A DNA stretch of 22,654 nucleotides, from positions 1 to 22,654 of the forward strand of contig SYAK01000578.1 in NCBI GenBank assembly GCA_005788935.1. Reading direction: 5' to 3'. Of the stretch, positions 1-7,633 are shown piece after piece. The position numbers and the translations under genes are program-made. The notes beneath the pieces were generated by a model. That model saw only the letters and a program-made list of their open reading frames with translations. It was not told the origin of the DNA and made no database searches. The first letter of the stretch is position 1. Each line of letters opens with the position of its first letter. The stretch comes from Pseudomonadota bacterium (GTDB lineage: Bacteria > Myxococcota > UBA9042 > PHBI01).

Positions 1-2113
1 CGCCAGGCGCCCTGACGCAGGCGGCGCGCACCGCGGCGCGCAGCTCGGTCACGTGCCCAGGGAAGACGCGCCGGGCGAGCATCGCGCGGGCGGCGGTCGC
101 GAGGTCATCGGGGCGGCGACCGACCTCGCGCGCGAAGGCGTCCGTCAGCAGCGGCAGGTCCTCGAGGCGCTCGTCGAGCCCTGGGACGCGCACGCGGGCG
201 TGGGCGAGGGCGGTCCGGAGTGTGCGCGCGGCGGTGGTCTCGGCGCGGGCGTCGAGGGTCAGCAGCGCGGGTGGTGGCTCGGTCGGGTTGCGCTCGATGA
301 GATCGAGCAGGCGGGCGAGGGCCTCATCGGCGAGGTGCTCGACGTTGGCCAGAATGAAGGCCGTCCCGCTGCCAGCGTGGGCGGCCACGACCACGTCGAG
401 GCGCTCGCGCTGGAGCCTGGGCGGGGTCAGCGCAAGATCGAGCGTCGCGGCGCGGGCTGACCCGGTCGGGTCGTCGAAGGCCGCTGTCGCGACGGCCTGT
501 GCGAGGTGTCGGCGGCCAGTCCCGGGGGTACCCTCGATGAGGACCGCGGTCCGGGCGCGGCCGAGCGTCGCGAGTGCGTCCAGGCAGACGCGGAGCGCCT
601 CGGAGCGGCCGACGACGGTCGGAAACCGGCCGCCGTGGACGCGGTCGGTGCCTGGGCGGCGGACCTGCTCGAGGCGCTCCTCGGCGAGGCGGCGGGCTGC
701 GTCCGTGCGCGCGATGTGGTCGGTCAGGCCCTCGACGCGGCGAGCCTCCTCCTCGCGCAGCGTCACGACCCGGCCGATGGCGTCGACCGTCTCCTGCGGC
801 AGGGCTCCGACGGCGTCGCGCTGGGGCCGCACGAAGCGCAGGCGGCCCGCGTCGGTGATGGCCAGCTCGACCGTGTCGGAGCCGTCCTCTGCGGGCTGGG
901 CGCCGAGATGCGCGAGCGGGGCTCCATCCGGGCCGAGCCACGTCACGCCGAGCGCGCGCGTGGCGCCGCCGAGGGCCCGAAGCGCCGCGACCCGGACGTT
1001 GCGAGGGTCGGTCAGGAGCCGCACCGCGAAGGCTTCGAGGTTGGCCGCGTCATCCCGGACGGCGACCTCCGCCTCCTCGCCCGTGGTGACGCGCGCCGCA
1101 CGCGGGCCGCAGACGACCGCCATGCGCGCAGCCCAGGACGTCCAGCCGAGGTGGTCCCACTGCGCGAGCAGCTCGGCCCGACGACGCTCCTCGCCCGCGT
1201 CACGCAGCACGAGCAGCGCGTCGAACAGGATCGCGGCGCGCGGCCACTCCGGGAGACACGGCCGGTCCGTCGGTCCGAGCGCGGCGATGGCCTCCTCGGC
1301 GGTCTGCGCGGCGAGGGCGACATCCCCAGCGAGCAACAGGCAGGCCGCGTGGATGGAGGCCGCGGCGGCCCCGAGCCCGGGGATGTCGCGCGTCGCGTCC
1401 TGGAAGCGCAGCTGCTCGGCGCCCGCGAGCGCGAGCTGGAGATAGCGCCCGTCACCCGACTGCGCCCAGAGCGCCCGCAGCAGGGCGACCCGCGTCAGCT
1501 GCCAGAGCGGATTCGCGTGGTCTGCGACGCCGTCGTGCAGCATCCGCGCCTGGTCCGGCCGTCCCGCCCAGATCGCGGCGAGGCAGCGCAGGACCGTCGC
1601 GGGCGGGTTCAGCGCGTTGCCCGCCGGGGTTCCGCCAGGGGCGTGATCGGCCTCCTGCAGGACCTGCTCGGCCGCCTGGAATCGGCCCTCGTAGAGCTCG
1701 ACCCGGGCCTTTGCGGTGAGGCAGGCGCGGCGGTGGGCGGTGCGTGCGTCGAGGTGGACGCGGGCGCGCTCAGGGTCGCCGTGGACGAGCTCGAGGGTCG
1801 CGAGGGCGGCCCGGATTTGCTCGACGAGCGGCACGTCGGGGCCGGCCATGTCGAGCGCTAGCAGCAGCGCCTCGCGGGCCCCCCGGGCATCTCCGACGAG
1901 CGTCAGCGCAAAGCCGAGCTCACGCGCCACGCCAGCGCGCAGCTCGCGCCGGACGTGGGCCGTGTCCTGCCAGGCGAGCGTCGTCCGTGCCCGCTCGATC
2001 GCTTCATCGAGCCGTGCGGCCTCGCGTGCGGCCGTCACCTCGCGGAGGGCGCGCTCCACGCGGGCGGCGGGGCTCGGGGCGGTCTGGACATCGTCGCTGG
2101 CGAGCAGGTGCAT
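1..2113 (-). CDS. TPR regulator with degenerate sigma-54-activator-like AAA+ domain (partial, C-terminus off left edge)
   Basis: An uninterrupted frame runs from here off the left edge, so the C-terminus is missing; 704 codons are visible. Residues about 15-380 are helical and alanine/leucine-rich with TPR-like character. About 395-485 could be a GAF-like sensor followed by a short charged coiled coil. About 500-700 follows the order of a sigma-54 activator AAA+ domain: FPTVVGRSEAL, a P-loop GTPGTGRR (528-535), a GTAFILANVEHL segment, the EDLPLL element and FPGHVTEL (684-691; canonical WPGNVREL). The P-loop lysine is arginine, the Walker B acidic pair is replaced by Ala-Asn (589-590), and no GAFTGA loop is seen, so ATP hydrolysis and sigma-54 contact are doubtful. 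A DNA-binding helix-turn-helix may lie beyond the edge. The start at 2113 has GAGG five bases upstream; an in-frame ATG at 2137 is the alternative, but its SD is only two bases away. Confidence 0.8.
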   Translation of the reverse strand, partial: MHLLASDDVQTAPSPAARVERALREVTAAREAARLDEAIERARTTLAWQDTAHVRRELRAGVARELGFALTLVGDARGAREALLLALDMAGPDVPLVEQIRAALATLELVHGDPERARVHLDARTAHRRACLTAKARVELYEGRFQAAEQVLQEADHAPGGTPAGNALNPPATVLRCLAAIWAGRPDQARMLHDGVADHANPLWQLTRVALLRALWAQSGDGRYLQLALAGAEQLRFQDATRDIPGLGAAAASIHAACLLLAGDVALAAQTAEEAIAALGPTDRPCLPEWPRAAILFDALLVLRDAGEERRRAELLAQWDHLGWTSWAARMAVVCGPRAARVTTGEEAEVAVRDDAANLEAFAVRLLTDPRNVRVAALRALGGATRALGVTWLGPDGAPLAHLGAQPAEDGSDTVELAITDAGRLRFVRPQRDAVGALPQETVDAIGRVVTLREEEARRVEGLTDHIARTDAARRLAEERLEQVRRPGTDRVHGGRFPTVVGRSEALRVCLDALATLGRARTAVLIEGTPGTGRRHLAQAVATAAFDDPTGSARAATLDLALTPPRLQRERLDVVVAAHAGSGTAFILANVEHLADEALARLLDLIERNPTEPPPALLTLDARAETTAARTLRTALAHARVRVPGLDERLEDLPLLTDAFAREVGRRPDDLATAARAMLARRVFPGHVTELRAAVRAACVRAPG

Positions 2114-2138
2114 CGGAGCCTCATTCGCAGGGTCCATG

Positions 2139-2168
2139 ACCTTCGCCCGTCCGTGCCCCAACCGTCAA
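2139..2168 (-). promoter_or_regulatory. Candidate sigma-70 promoter of the TPR regulator
   Basis: On the minus strand TTGACG (2168-2163) is followed after 18 bases by GAAGGT (2144-2139). Transcription would begin near 2132, which fits the start codon at 2113 better than the one at 2137. The -10 match is poor, so this is tentative. Confidence 0.3.
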
Positions 2169-2174
2169 GGGGCC

Positions 2175-2194
2175 GGTCAGACCCGGTCAGACCC
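2175..2194 (-). repeat. Tandem 10-bp direct repeat upstream of the regulator promoter
   Basis: GGTCAGACCC occurs twice head to tail on the plus strand (2175-2184 and 2185-2194). It lies six bases upstream of the candidate -35 box at 2163-2168. The 10-bp period places both copies on the same DNA face, as expected for a regulator site. Confidence 0.6.
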
Positions 2195-2269
2195 GGAAGA
2201 CCTGCGCCGCCCGCCGCCGCCGAGCCGGGTCGGCGACGAGCGCCCTGACCACCTGCGGGAGCGCACCGG

Positions 2270-2321
2270 TGCCAGCGCGTGCTCCCCCTTGGGGGCGAGC
2301 GGAGACGGGCGCGCGCTGGCA
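2270..2321 (-). terminator. Large two-tier stem-loop after the cysteine-rich lipoprotein gene
   Basis: Perfect 10-base inverted arms, TGCCAGCGCG (2270-2279) and CGCGCTGGCA (2312-2321), enclose a second G/C stem around CCCCCTTGGGGG. It begins seven bases beyond the stop codon at 2328. There is no U-tract, so it is either a weak or assisted terminator or an mRNA 3' stabiliser. Confidence 0.45.
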
Positions 2322-2327
2322 GTCGGT

Positions 2328-2969
2328 TCACAGGGGGGTGACGAAGCCGCAGAAGCGCCCCCAGCAGGTCGGCGTCGCCGCGTCGCAGTAGCACTGCGCG
2401 CCCGCCGCGAGGGTCGAGCCGGGGAAGTAGCAGCCCTGAAAGCCACAGGTGGCCGGGACCCCGCATGGCGCGAAGGACGACTGGGCGACGAGATCGCACG
2501 CGACGATCGCGTTGCATGTCCCGTTGACGCACGTGAGACCGAGCGGGCACGGGCCACAGGGACCGCCGCAGGACGCCCCCGGGCCGCCTGTCTGCTGGCA
2601 TGAGGTGCAGGCGCCCGCCGAGCTCATGAAGGCGCTGGGGCCGCACGGTGCGTGGACGTCGGGGGCCCGGCAGGCGGCGACGTCCCCCCAGAGGCTCATG
2701 TCGAGCAGCGCACCAGCCCCGCAGCGGCAATAGCGCCCATCGACGTCCTGCGAGTCGCACGCGGCGCAGTCGAGGCTGTTGTACGACAGCGTGAGCGCGC
2801 GGTCCTTGCAGCGGCACTGACCGTCGGCGCCGAGGATGGTCTCGCCCTCCGGGCCTGGGCACGGGAAGATACGGCCAGACTCCTCCCCGTCAGGCGGGCC
2901 GAAGAGCTCGCAGCCCGCGAGCGTCAGGGCCGCGACGAGCAGCGGGAGGAGGGGCGCGGCGGCGCGCAC
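2328..2969 (-). CDS. Cysteine-rich secreted lipoprotein
   Basis: A 213-residue protein starting with GTG. Residues 1-19 form a lipoprotein signal peptide with lipobox LAGC; C20 would be lipidated, anchoring the protein in the envelope. The mature part has 24 further cysteines, many paired as CxC (QCRC, YCRC, QCYC) or CxxC (DCAAC, ACTSC), so it is probably a small disulfide-stabilised extracytoplasmic protein. I recognise no named domain. Its start lies two bases after the stop of the upstream gene (2972) and has no strong SD of its own, which suggests translational coupling with that Tat-motif protein. Similar cysteine-rich lipoproteins are common in predatory and social deltaproteobacteria, but a function cannot be assigned from sequence. 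Confidence 0.85.
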   Translation of the reverse strand: MRAAAPLLPLLVAALTLAGCELFGPPDGEESGRIFPCPGPEGETILGADGQCRCKDRALTLSYNSLDCAACDSQDVDGRYCRCGAGALLDMSLWGDVAACRAPDVHAPCGPSAFMSSAGACTSCQQTGGPGASCGGPCGPCPLGLTCVNGTCNAIVACDLVAQSSFAPCGVPATCGFQGCYFPGSTLAAGAQCYCDAATPTCWGRFCGFVTPL

Positions 2970-2971
2970 GG

Positions 2972-3583
2972 TCAGCCGTACCGGAAGGACAGAGTGCGCC
3001 GCGTCTCGCCCGCCGACTCGCCCTTGACCTGGTGCTCGCCGGGGTCGCCGCCGTTCAGGCCCGCGTACTCGATGACATGCTCCTGGCCGTCGGCGGGGAT
3101 GTACGGCTCCACGACGCCGGCATCGACGACGTCCTCGCCGTCGGGCGAGCGCCCGAGGAGGTCGAGCAGCAGCTCGACGATCTGTCCTTTGTCCCCCGAG
3201 AGCTTGAAGACCGCCGTGCCGCCGATGTGCTCGGCGATGGCGTAGGCGGCCTTCAGCACCGCGATCGCCTGGAATATCCCCTCGAGTGTCCCCTCCGGAC
3301 AGCCCTCGTTGCCCATCAGGACCGGGGCGAGCGCGCCCGCCATCACGATCCCCGAGCCAGTCCGGAGGAAGCCTCTGCGGGACGTGGGCTCGGTCCGACC
3401 TGTGATGGCGGCGGCCGAGGCGACAAGCCCTGCCCCGATCGCCAGCGCGGGCGGGCGGGGCACGAGGAGGCCGTCTTCGGTCGGCGGCGCGAGGTTGAGC
3501 GCCGCTCGCGTCAGCCCGCGGCGACGGAGCCAGAGGTCGAGAGGGGTGACCTGATAGTCAAGGCGGCGACGGGCGACCTTCAT
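2972..3583 (-). CDS. Hypothetical protein with an internal twin-arginine motif
   Basis: A 203-residue protein of unknown function. I chose the ATG at 3583 because GGAG lies eight bases upstream and a candidate promoter sits just beyond; a longer open frame upstream lacks support. The N-terminal 40 residues are basic, with RRR and RRRG clusters. A hydrophobic stretch lies at 44-61, followed by a Tat-type motif SRRGFLR (68-74) and a second hydrophobic stretch (78-92). Placing a Tat motif nearly 70 residues in, after another hydrophobic segment, is unusual: the protein may be a two-helix membrane protein, or Tat-exported with a long n-region. The C-terminal 110 residues look globular, with several acidic and glycine-rich loops. 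It is first in a two-gene operon with the cysteine-rich lipoprotein, so an envelope role is likely. Confidence 0.75.
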   Translation of the reverse strand: MKVARRRLDYQVTPLDLWLRRRGLTRAALNLAPPTEDGLLVPRPPALAIGAGLVASAAAITGRTEPTSRRGFLRTGSGIVMAGALAPVLMGNEGCPEGTLEGIFQAIAVLKAAYAIAEHIGGTAVFKLSGDKGQIVELLLDLLGRSPDGEDVVDAGVVEPYIPADGQEHVIEYAGLNGGDPGEHQVKGESAGETRRTLSFRYG

Positions 3584-3647
3584 GAGGCGGGCTCCGGTGG
3601 CAGGTCGAGGATGACGGATGGGCCGTGTTCCGAGGCCCTTTTCCCAA

Positions 3648-3676
3648 CGAATACCCGAACGCCGGGACCGTGACAA
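3648..3676 (-). promoter_or_regulatory. Candidate sigma-70 promoter of the Tat-motif/lipoprotein operon
   Basis: On the minus strand TTGTCA (3676-3671; five of six to consensus) is followed after exactly 17 bases by TATTCG (3653-3648). It predicts a leader of roughly 55-60 bases before the ATG at 3583. Confidence 0.45.
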
Positions 3677-3685
3677 CCCGCTCGA

Positions 3686-3730
3686 GGCCGAGAGCGGCCG
3701 AGAGCGCATGGCTCCCGAAGGGCCGAGAGC
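3686..3730 (-). repeat. Three direct copies of a 10-bp repeat upstream of the Tat-operon promoter
   Basis: GGCCGAGAGC (plus strand) occurs at 3686-3695, 3696-3705 and 3721-3730. The last two copies belong to a larger duplicated block that also includes CGGGAGCC on the minus strand. The array starts nine bases upstream of the -35 box and its far end reaches the last codons of the SNF2 gene. This looks like an activator or operator array. Confidence 0.55.
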
Positions 3731-3734
3731 GCGT

Positions 3735-6647
3735 TCACGGCTCCCGAGTGAGTTCGGCGACCCCGAGGAGCGTAACCTGCTGCGGACCGAGCCAAGCGCC
3801 GCAGCCGTCGGCGAGTCGCGACTCGAGAGCCCGCTCGGCGCGGCTCAGATGGCCCCCGCGCTGCTTTTGGTCGAGCCGTGTCTCGGCGTCCTGCGCGGGC
3901 TTCAGCAGCCAGGATGCGAGCGCTGGCGGGTTCACGAGCGGTGGCTCGTCCGCGTCGGCTGGCAGGCAGAGCGCCACGAGCTCCTCGTGCTGGCGGCGCC
4001 CCTGATCGTTTTGCCACCTCAGGCGCGCGAGGGTCAGACTCTCGCCGGGCAGGCCGCTCAGCGTCGCATACTCGCCACCGAACTCCGGCGCGAGCGCCTG
4101 GCGCACGAGGCGTCGCACGAGCGGGTGCTCCCACGCGAGGACCGTCACGTTTGGCAGCCGGATCTCGGGGTCGAACGCGAGGCGCAGGGTCGGGCGCGGC
4201 GCGCCGAGAAGCCGCATCAGCTCGTTCGACAGGCGCCAGATCCCGACCGTGCCGCTCGCCGCACGGCCCTCGAAGGTGGCGCCCTCGGCGAGCAGAACGC
4301 CGTGCACAAGCGCTTCGAGGTGACGTCGGTCGAGACGCAGCTCTGCCTCGAAGCGATCCCGCGAAAACCCGCGCGCGTGGGCGAGGACCTCCTGCTGAAG
4401 CTGGCGGGCCCGCTCGGCGCGGGTCAGGGCATCGTCAAGGCGCTCCCGTGTTCGGCGCGGGCTGTCGTCGAAGGAGGACGCGATGACGTGTTCGACATCG
4501 AGGAGCCCCGCGATTTCCCCGAGAATCTCCTCATGCAGCCGCGGGTGAAACTCGCCACCGAGGCCTGCGAGGTCCTCCACGACCTGTTCGAGGCGGCGGT
4601 ACATCTCGACGACCACGGAGTTGTCGAGCGAGGAGGTTCCGAAGAGGTTGTAGACGCGGACCTGCCGCCGCTGACCGTACCGGTAGACGCGCCCGATCCG
4701 CTGCACGAGGCGCATCGGGTTCCATGGGAGGTCGTAGTTGACCACCGTGTGGCACGCGTGATGGAGGTTGAGGCCCTCGCCACCTGCCTCCGTGGACACG
4801 AGGAACCATGCGCCGCCACGCGTGAAAGCCCCTTCGGCCTCGAGGCGCGCGTCCGTGTCGAGTCCGCCATGGATCGCCACGACGCGGTCGGTGCCGTGTG
4901 CCTCGCCGAGCGACCGGACAAGCAGTTCGAGCGTCACTCGATATTCGGTGAAGATCAGCACCCGATTCGGCTCGGGCCCGTCCGAGCGCATGAGGGCGGG
5001 GAGCAGCCTTCCGATGAAGGCCGCGTGCTTCCCGTCCGCTTCCACCGCCGAGTCGGCGAGCGAGATGAGTTGCTCGAGCGCCTTCAGCTCGCTTTCGAAG
5101 AACGAGGCGTCGGTGCGTGGGTCGTCGAGCGCCTCGACCTCGGCCTCGACCGCGAAACGGTCATCCTCGGCTGTGATGAATCCGTCATCCTCCTCGTCCC
5201 GCTCGTTGTTCAGCCAGGGCGAGCCCTCTGACGCGACAGGGGACAGCGACACGACCCCCTCGGTCTCCGCTCGCTCCTTCAGTCGGGCGTGGCGCCGCGT
5301 CAGGGCCTCGCGCAGCGCGGCCATGCTCGAGGCGGCCAACTTGCGATAGACGGTCATCACGAAACCAATGGCGCGTGCGCGCGGCGTGCCGTCGTCTGCT
5401 GCGGCCTTGTAGCCTCGTCGGAGATACTCGAGGAGCGAGGAGGTCATGCGGAGTTCGGCGGCCTCGCCAGGGCACTCGACCAGGGCCGCGGTATGCCCCT
5501 CGAAGAGATTGTCGCCAGCCATGTCGATGACCTGTGACTTGCGATTCCGATACACGACGTCTCGCACGAGTTCGGGCGTATGGCTGAGGTGCCCGATGAG
5601 CTCCTTCCATTCGGGCCTCAGCAACTCGAGCAGCGAGCCGAACAGCGACGTGTCGCCTTGATGCGGGGTCGCTGTCAGCAACATCAGTGCGTCGGTATGG
5701 GCGCGCAGCTCGGCGGCGAGACGGAACCGTTGGGAGCTTGTGAAGCGCAGCCCGGCGGCCGACGCCTTGCGCGTGAGGCGGTGCCCCTCGTCGAAGATGA
5801 TCATGTCCCATCGCCCTGAGGCACGGAAGAGCGACAGGTGCGGGTCTCGCTTCAGCTTGTCGAGCGAGGCGATCATCCTCGGATACAGCGGGAATCGGGA
5901 CGGATCGGCCAGGGTGAAGTCCTCGCCGTAGATGCGGAAGTCGTCCATGCGGAATCGGCGCGTCAGAGCGTCGCGCCACTGTCGCGTGAGGCCGGCTGGA
6001 CACACGATAAGGACGCGCTGCGGCTGGGTGCTCCGGGCCTGGAGCGCGTGGAGCAGCAGCCCGACCTCGATGGTCTTGCCCAGGCCGACGTCATCCGCGA
6101 TGAGCCAGTTGAGGTTGCCCGACGCCAGAATGTCGTGGACCAGCTGAATCTGGTGCGGCAGCGGGTCGACGTCGAGGGTCGCCAAGGCGCCCGTATTCGC
6201 CTGCCATTGCCCGAGCGCGTGCGCTAGCACGCGCAGTCTGAAGCGGTCGGCCGACCCGCGTGGCGGCGTCTGCCAGGCGAAGGCGGCGGCGGGATCCCAG
6301 ACGTGGCGCAGCAGCTCGAAGGGCATCCACAGCAGCTGTCCGCTCTCGTGGAACTCCACCAGCACCTGCTCGCGGCCCCCGAGCCTTCGACTCGCCATCA
6401 CCGTGCCACGCCCCACACGCCGGGCGCCAGCCGAGCGAGGGCTGTCCTCCACGTGCATGCCGCGCAGGAACGCAGCCACGAGCTGATCGCGCGGCACTTC
6501 CCGACGCGGCCCACCTTGCGAGCTCTCGATCCAGACGAGCGCCGCGCCGCCCACGTCCTCCACGACCAGCCATGGCGCAGAGCCAGGCGGAAGATCGCGG
6601 GGGCGAACGCAACAGCCAGCGACGAGCGGCCGGGTTGTTTCGGTCAT
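3735..6647 (-). CDS. RapA/HepA-like SNF2 family ATPase/helicase
   Basis: A 970-residue SNF2 superfamily 2 ATPase, close in length to RapA. Residues about 20-115 contain two small beta-rich segments like the Tudor/KOW-type N-terminus of this group. Motif I is DVGLGKT (186-192), motif II is DEGH (286-289) where DEAH is commoner, and motif III is TAT (325-327). An acidic insertion lies at about 480-515. The second RecA lobe carries STEAGGEGLNL (618-628) and QRIGRVYRYGQ (649-659). About 670-970 is a C-terminal extension of unknown fold. ATP-driven double-strand DNA translocation or remodelling is expected from the family. The start at 6647 has GAGG six bases upstream and lies two bases after the stop of the upstream gene, so the two form an operon. 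Related ATPases occur in defence systems such as DISARM, but no methylase, nuclease or DrmA/DrmB-like gene is nearby. Confidence 0.93.
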   Translation of the reverse strand: MTETTRPLVAGCCVRPRDLPPGSAPWLVVEDVGGAALVWIESSQGGPRREVPRDQLVAAFLRGMHVEDSPRSAGARRVGRGTVMASRRLGGREQVLVEFHESGQLLWMPFELLRHVWDPAAAFAWQTPPRGSADRFRLRVLAHALGQWQANTGALATLDVDPLPHQIQLVHDILASGNLNWLIADDVGLGKTIEVGLLLHALQARSTQPQRVLIVCPAGLTRQWRDALTRRFRMDDFRIYGEDFTLADPSRFPLYPRMIASLDKLKRDPHLSLFRASGRWDMIIFDEGHRLTRKASAAGLRFTSSQRFRLAAELRAHTDALMLLTATPHQGDTSLFGSLLELLRPEWKELIGHLSHTPELVRDVVYRNRKSQVIDMAGDNLFEGHTAALVECPGEAAELRMTSSLLEYLRRGYKAAADDGTPRARAIGFVMTVYRKLAASSMAALREALTRRHARLKERAETEGVVSLSPVASEGSPWLNNERDEEDDGFITAEDDRFAVEAEVEALDDPRTDASFFESELKALEQLISLADSAVEADGKHAAFIGRLLPALMRSDGPEPNRVLIFTEYRVTLELLVRSLGEAHGTDRVVAIHGGLDTDARLEAEGAFTRGGAWFLVSTEAGGEGLNLHHACHTVVNYDLPWNPMRLVQRIGRVYRYGQRRQVRVYNLFGTSSLDNSVVVEMYRRLEQVVEDLAGLGGEFHPRLHEEILGEIAGLLDVEHVIASSFDDSPRRTRERLDDALTRAERARQLQQEVLAHARGFSRDRFEAELRLDRRHLEALVHGVLLAEGATFEGRAASGTVGIWRLSNELMRLLGAPRPTLRLAFDPEIRLPNVTVLAWEHPLVRRLVRQALAPEFGGEYATLSGLPGESLTLARLRWQNDQGRRQHEELVALCLPADADEPPLVNPPALASWLLKPAQDAETRLDQKQRGGHLSRAERALESRLADGCGAWLGPQQVTLLGVAELTREP

Positions 6648-6649
6648 CG

Positions 6650-7480
6650 TCAACCTCGCACGCGACGCTGCCGTGTCCGCACCCCGCGGCTTGCCCGCAG
6701 CGCGCCTGGCAGCCAACCGGAAAACATGACGTGCAGGCTCTCGTCCTGATCCCGCTCGAGGGCGTGGTGGAGCCACCGCTCGCGCCAGTTGGCGTGACAT
6801 CGCCGGATCGTCTCCGCGACATCCGCCTCGTCTCGTTCGTCACCAAAAGCCTCAAGGATCTCGAGCGCCGCCTGCCAGCTGAGCGGGATGTCGGTCGCGT
6901 AAAAGACCTCCCGCCCGAAGACGAAGGCGCGCTCGCCGCACTCGAGTTCGTCCGACCACAGGGACTTGAGGTCCCAGGCTGCCCGGATCTCCTCGAGCGT
7001 GCGCCCCTCGGCGACCAGGGCCCGCAGGCGATTGAGGCGGGCGACGGGGTTGCCGCAGTCGTCGAAGAGGTCCCGGAAGAGGGACCGCGCGCCCGGGGTG
7101 TCGCGCCCGACCAGCCGGATCGCGGCGAGGATCCAGCGCAGAGCCGGGTCTGCCGAGGTCCGCGTCGTGACGTCGATCCCCAGGCCAGGCCGCTCGGGCT
7201 CGCTGGAGGGCGCGTGCTTTGGCCGGACCGCGAGATGCCCCGCGAATGCGAGGCCGTCCGGAAGGTCAAACGCCGCAAGCGCCGCGTGGTCCTGCGTCGA
7301 GGGCAGCGACAGCCAGCCCGCGAGGGCCGCGACCTCCGCCTTCGCGGGCGTGCCCACCTCCTGCGAGGTGTCACCCGGAAACCAACCCTCCGCGCGTTCC
7401 CACGACCACCACCGGTCACTGCTGTCGTCGACCGGACTCGCCATGAGCGCTGGCCGGTCATCCACGTCGTCGCCTGACAT
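6650..7480 (-). CDS. Unrecognised protein, operon partner of the SNF2 ATPase
   Basis: A 276-residue, apparently soluble protein, rich in tryptophan and acidic residues, with no signal peptide or membrane segment. I recognise no domain or catalytic motif. A tryptophan-rich patch (WWSWERAEGW) lies near residues 24-33; the middle and C-terminal parts look helical and end in an arginine-rich tail (RTRQRRVRG). The ATG at 7480 has AGGGG five bases upstream. Its stop overlaps the ribosome-binding region of the SNF2 gene, two bases before that start, so the products are probably made together and may act in one complex. It could be an adaptor or targeting subunit of the ATPase; this is inference from gene order only. 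Confidence 0.8.
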   Translation of the reverse strand: MSGDDVDDRPALMASPVDDSSDRWWSWERAEGWFPGDTSQEVGTPAKAEVAALAGWLSLPSTQDHAALAAFDLPDGLAFAGHLAVRPKHAPSSEPERPGLGIDVTTRTSADPALRWILAAIRLVGRDTPGARSLFRDLFDDCGNPVARLNRLRALVAEGRTLEEIRAAWDLKSLWSDELECGERAFVFGREVFYATDIPLSWQAALEILEAFGDERDEADVAETIRRCHANWRERWLHHALERDQDESLHVMFSGWLPGALRASRGVRTRQRRVRG

Positions 7481-7529
7481 GGCACCCCTCGGTCACGGTG
7501 GTCGAGACGCCGCACCGGGACACCGACCA

Positions 7530-7558
7530 AATATGCCGCAATGGCCGGTGGTGCGCAA
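7530..7558 (-). promoter_or_regulatory. Candidate promoter of the unknown/SNF2 operon
   Basis: On the minus strand TTGCGC (7558-7553) is followed after 17 bases by CATATT (7535-7530), within the only AT-rich island of this intergenic region. The predicted leader is about 40 bases. The -35 match is weak. Confidence 0.35.
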
Positions 7559-7633
7559 TGCGCTCCCTGCCGAGGGGAAGAGGGTGGCGCGGATCGCCTG
7601 TGACACCCGCAAAACCGGAAAGTGGCCGTGACG

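Noticed and set aside
506..1861. Long open frame on the plus strand opposite the regulator
   Set aside because: It is the antisense shadow of the minus-strand gene; its translation is arginine/glycine-rich with no domain, while the minus strand shows TPR and AAA+ motifs.
3618..5231. Long plus-strand open frame opposite the SNF2 gene
   Set aside because: The minus strand carries clear helicase motifs throughout; the plus frame has none and simply reflects high-GC codon bias.
3735..7480. DISARM or similar known defence system
   Set aside because: Only the SNF2 ATPase fits; there is no methyltransferase, DrmA/DrmB-like or phospholipase D-type gene beside it.
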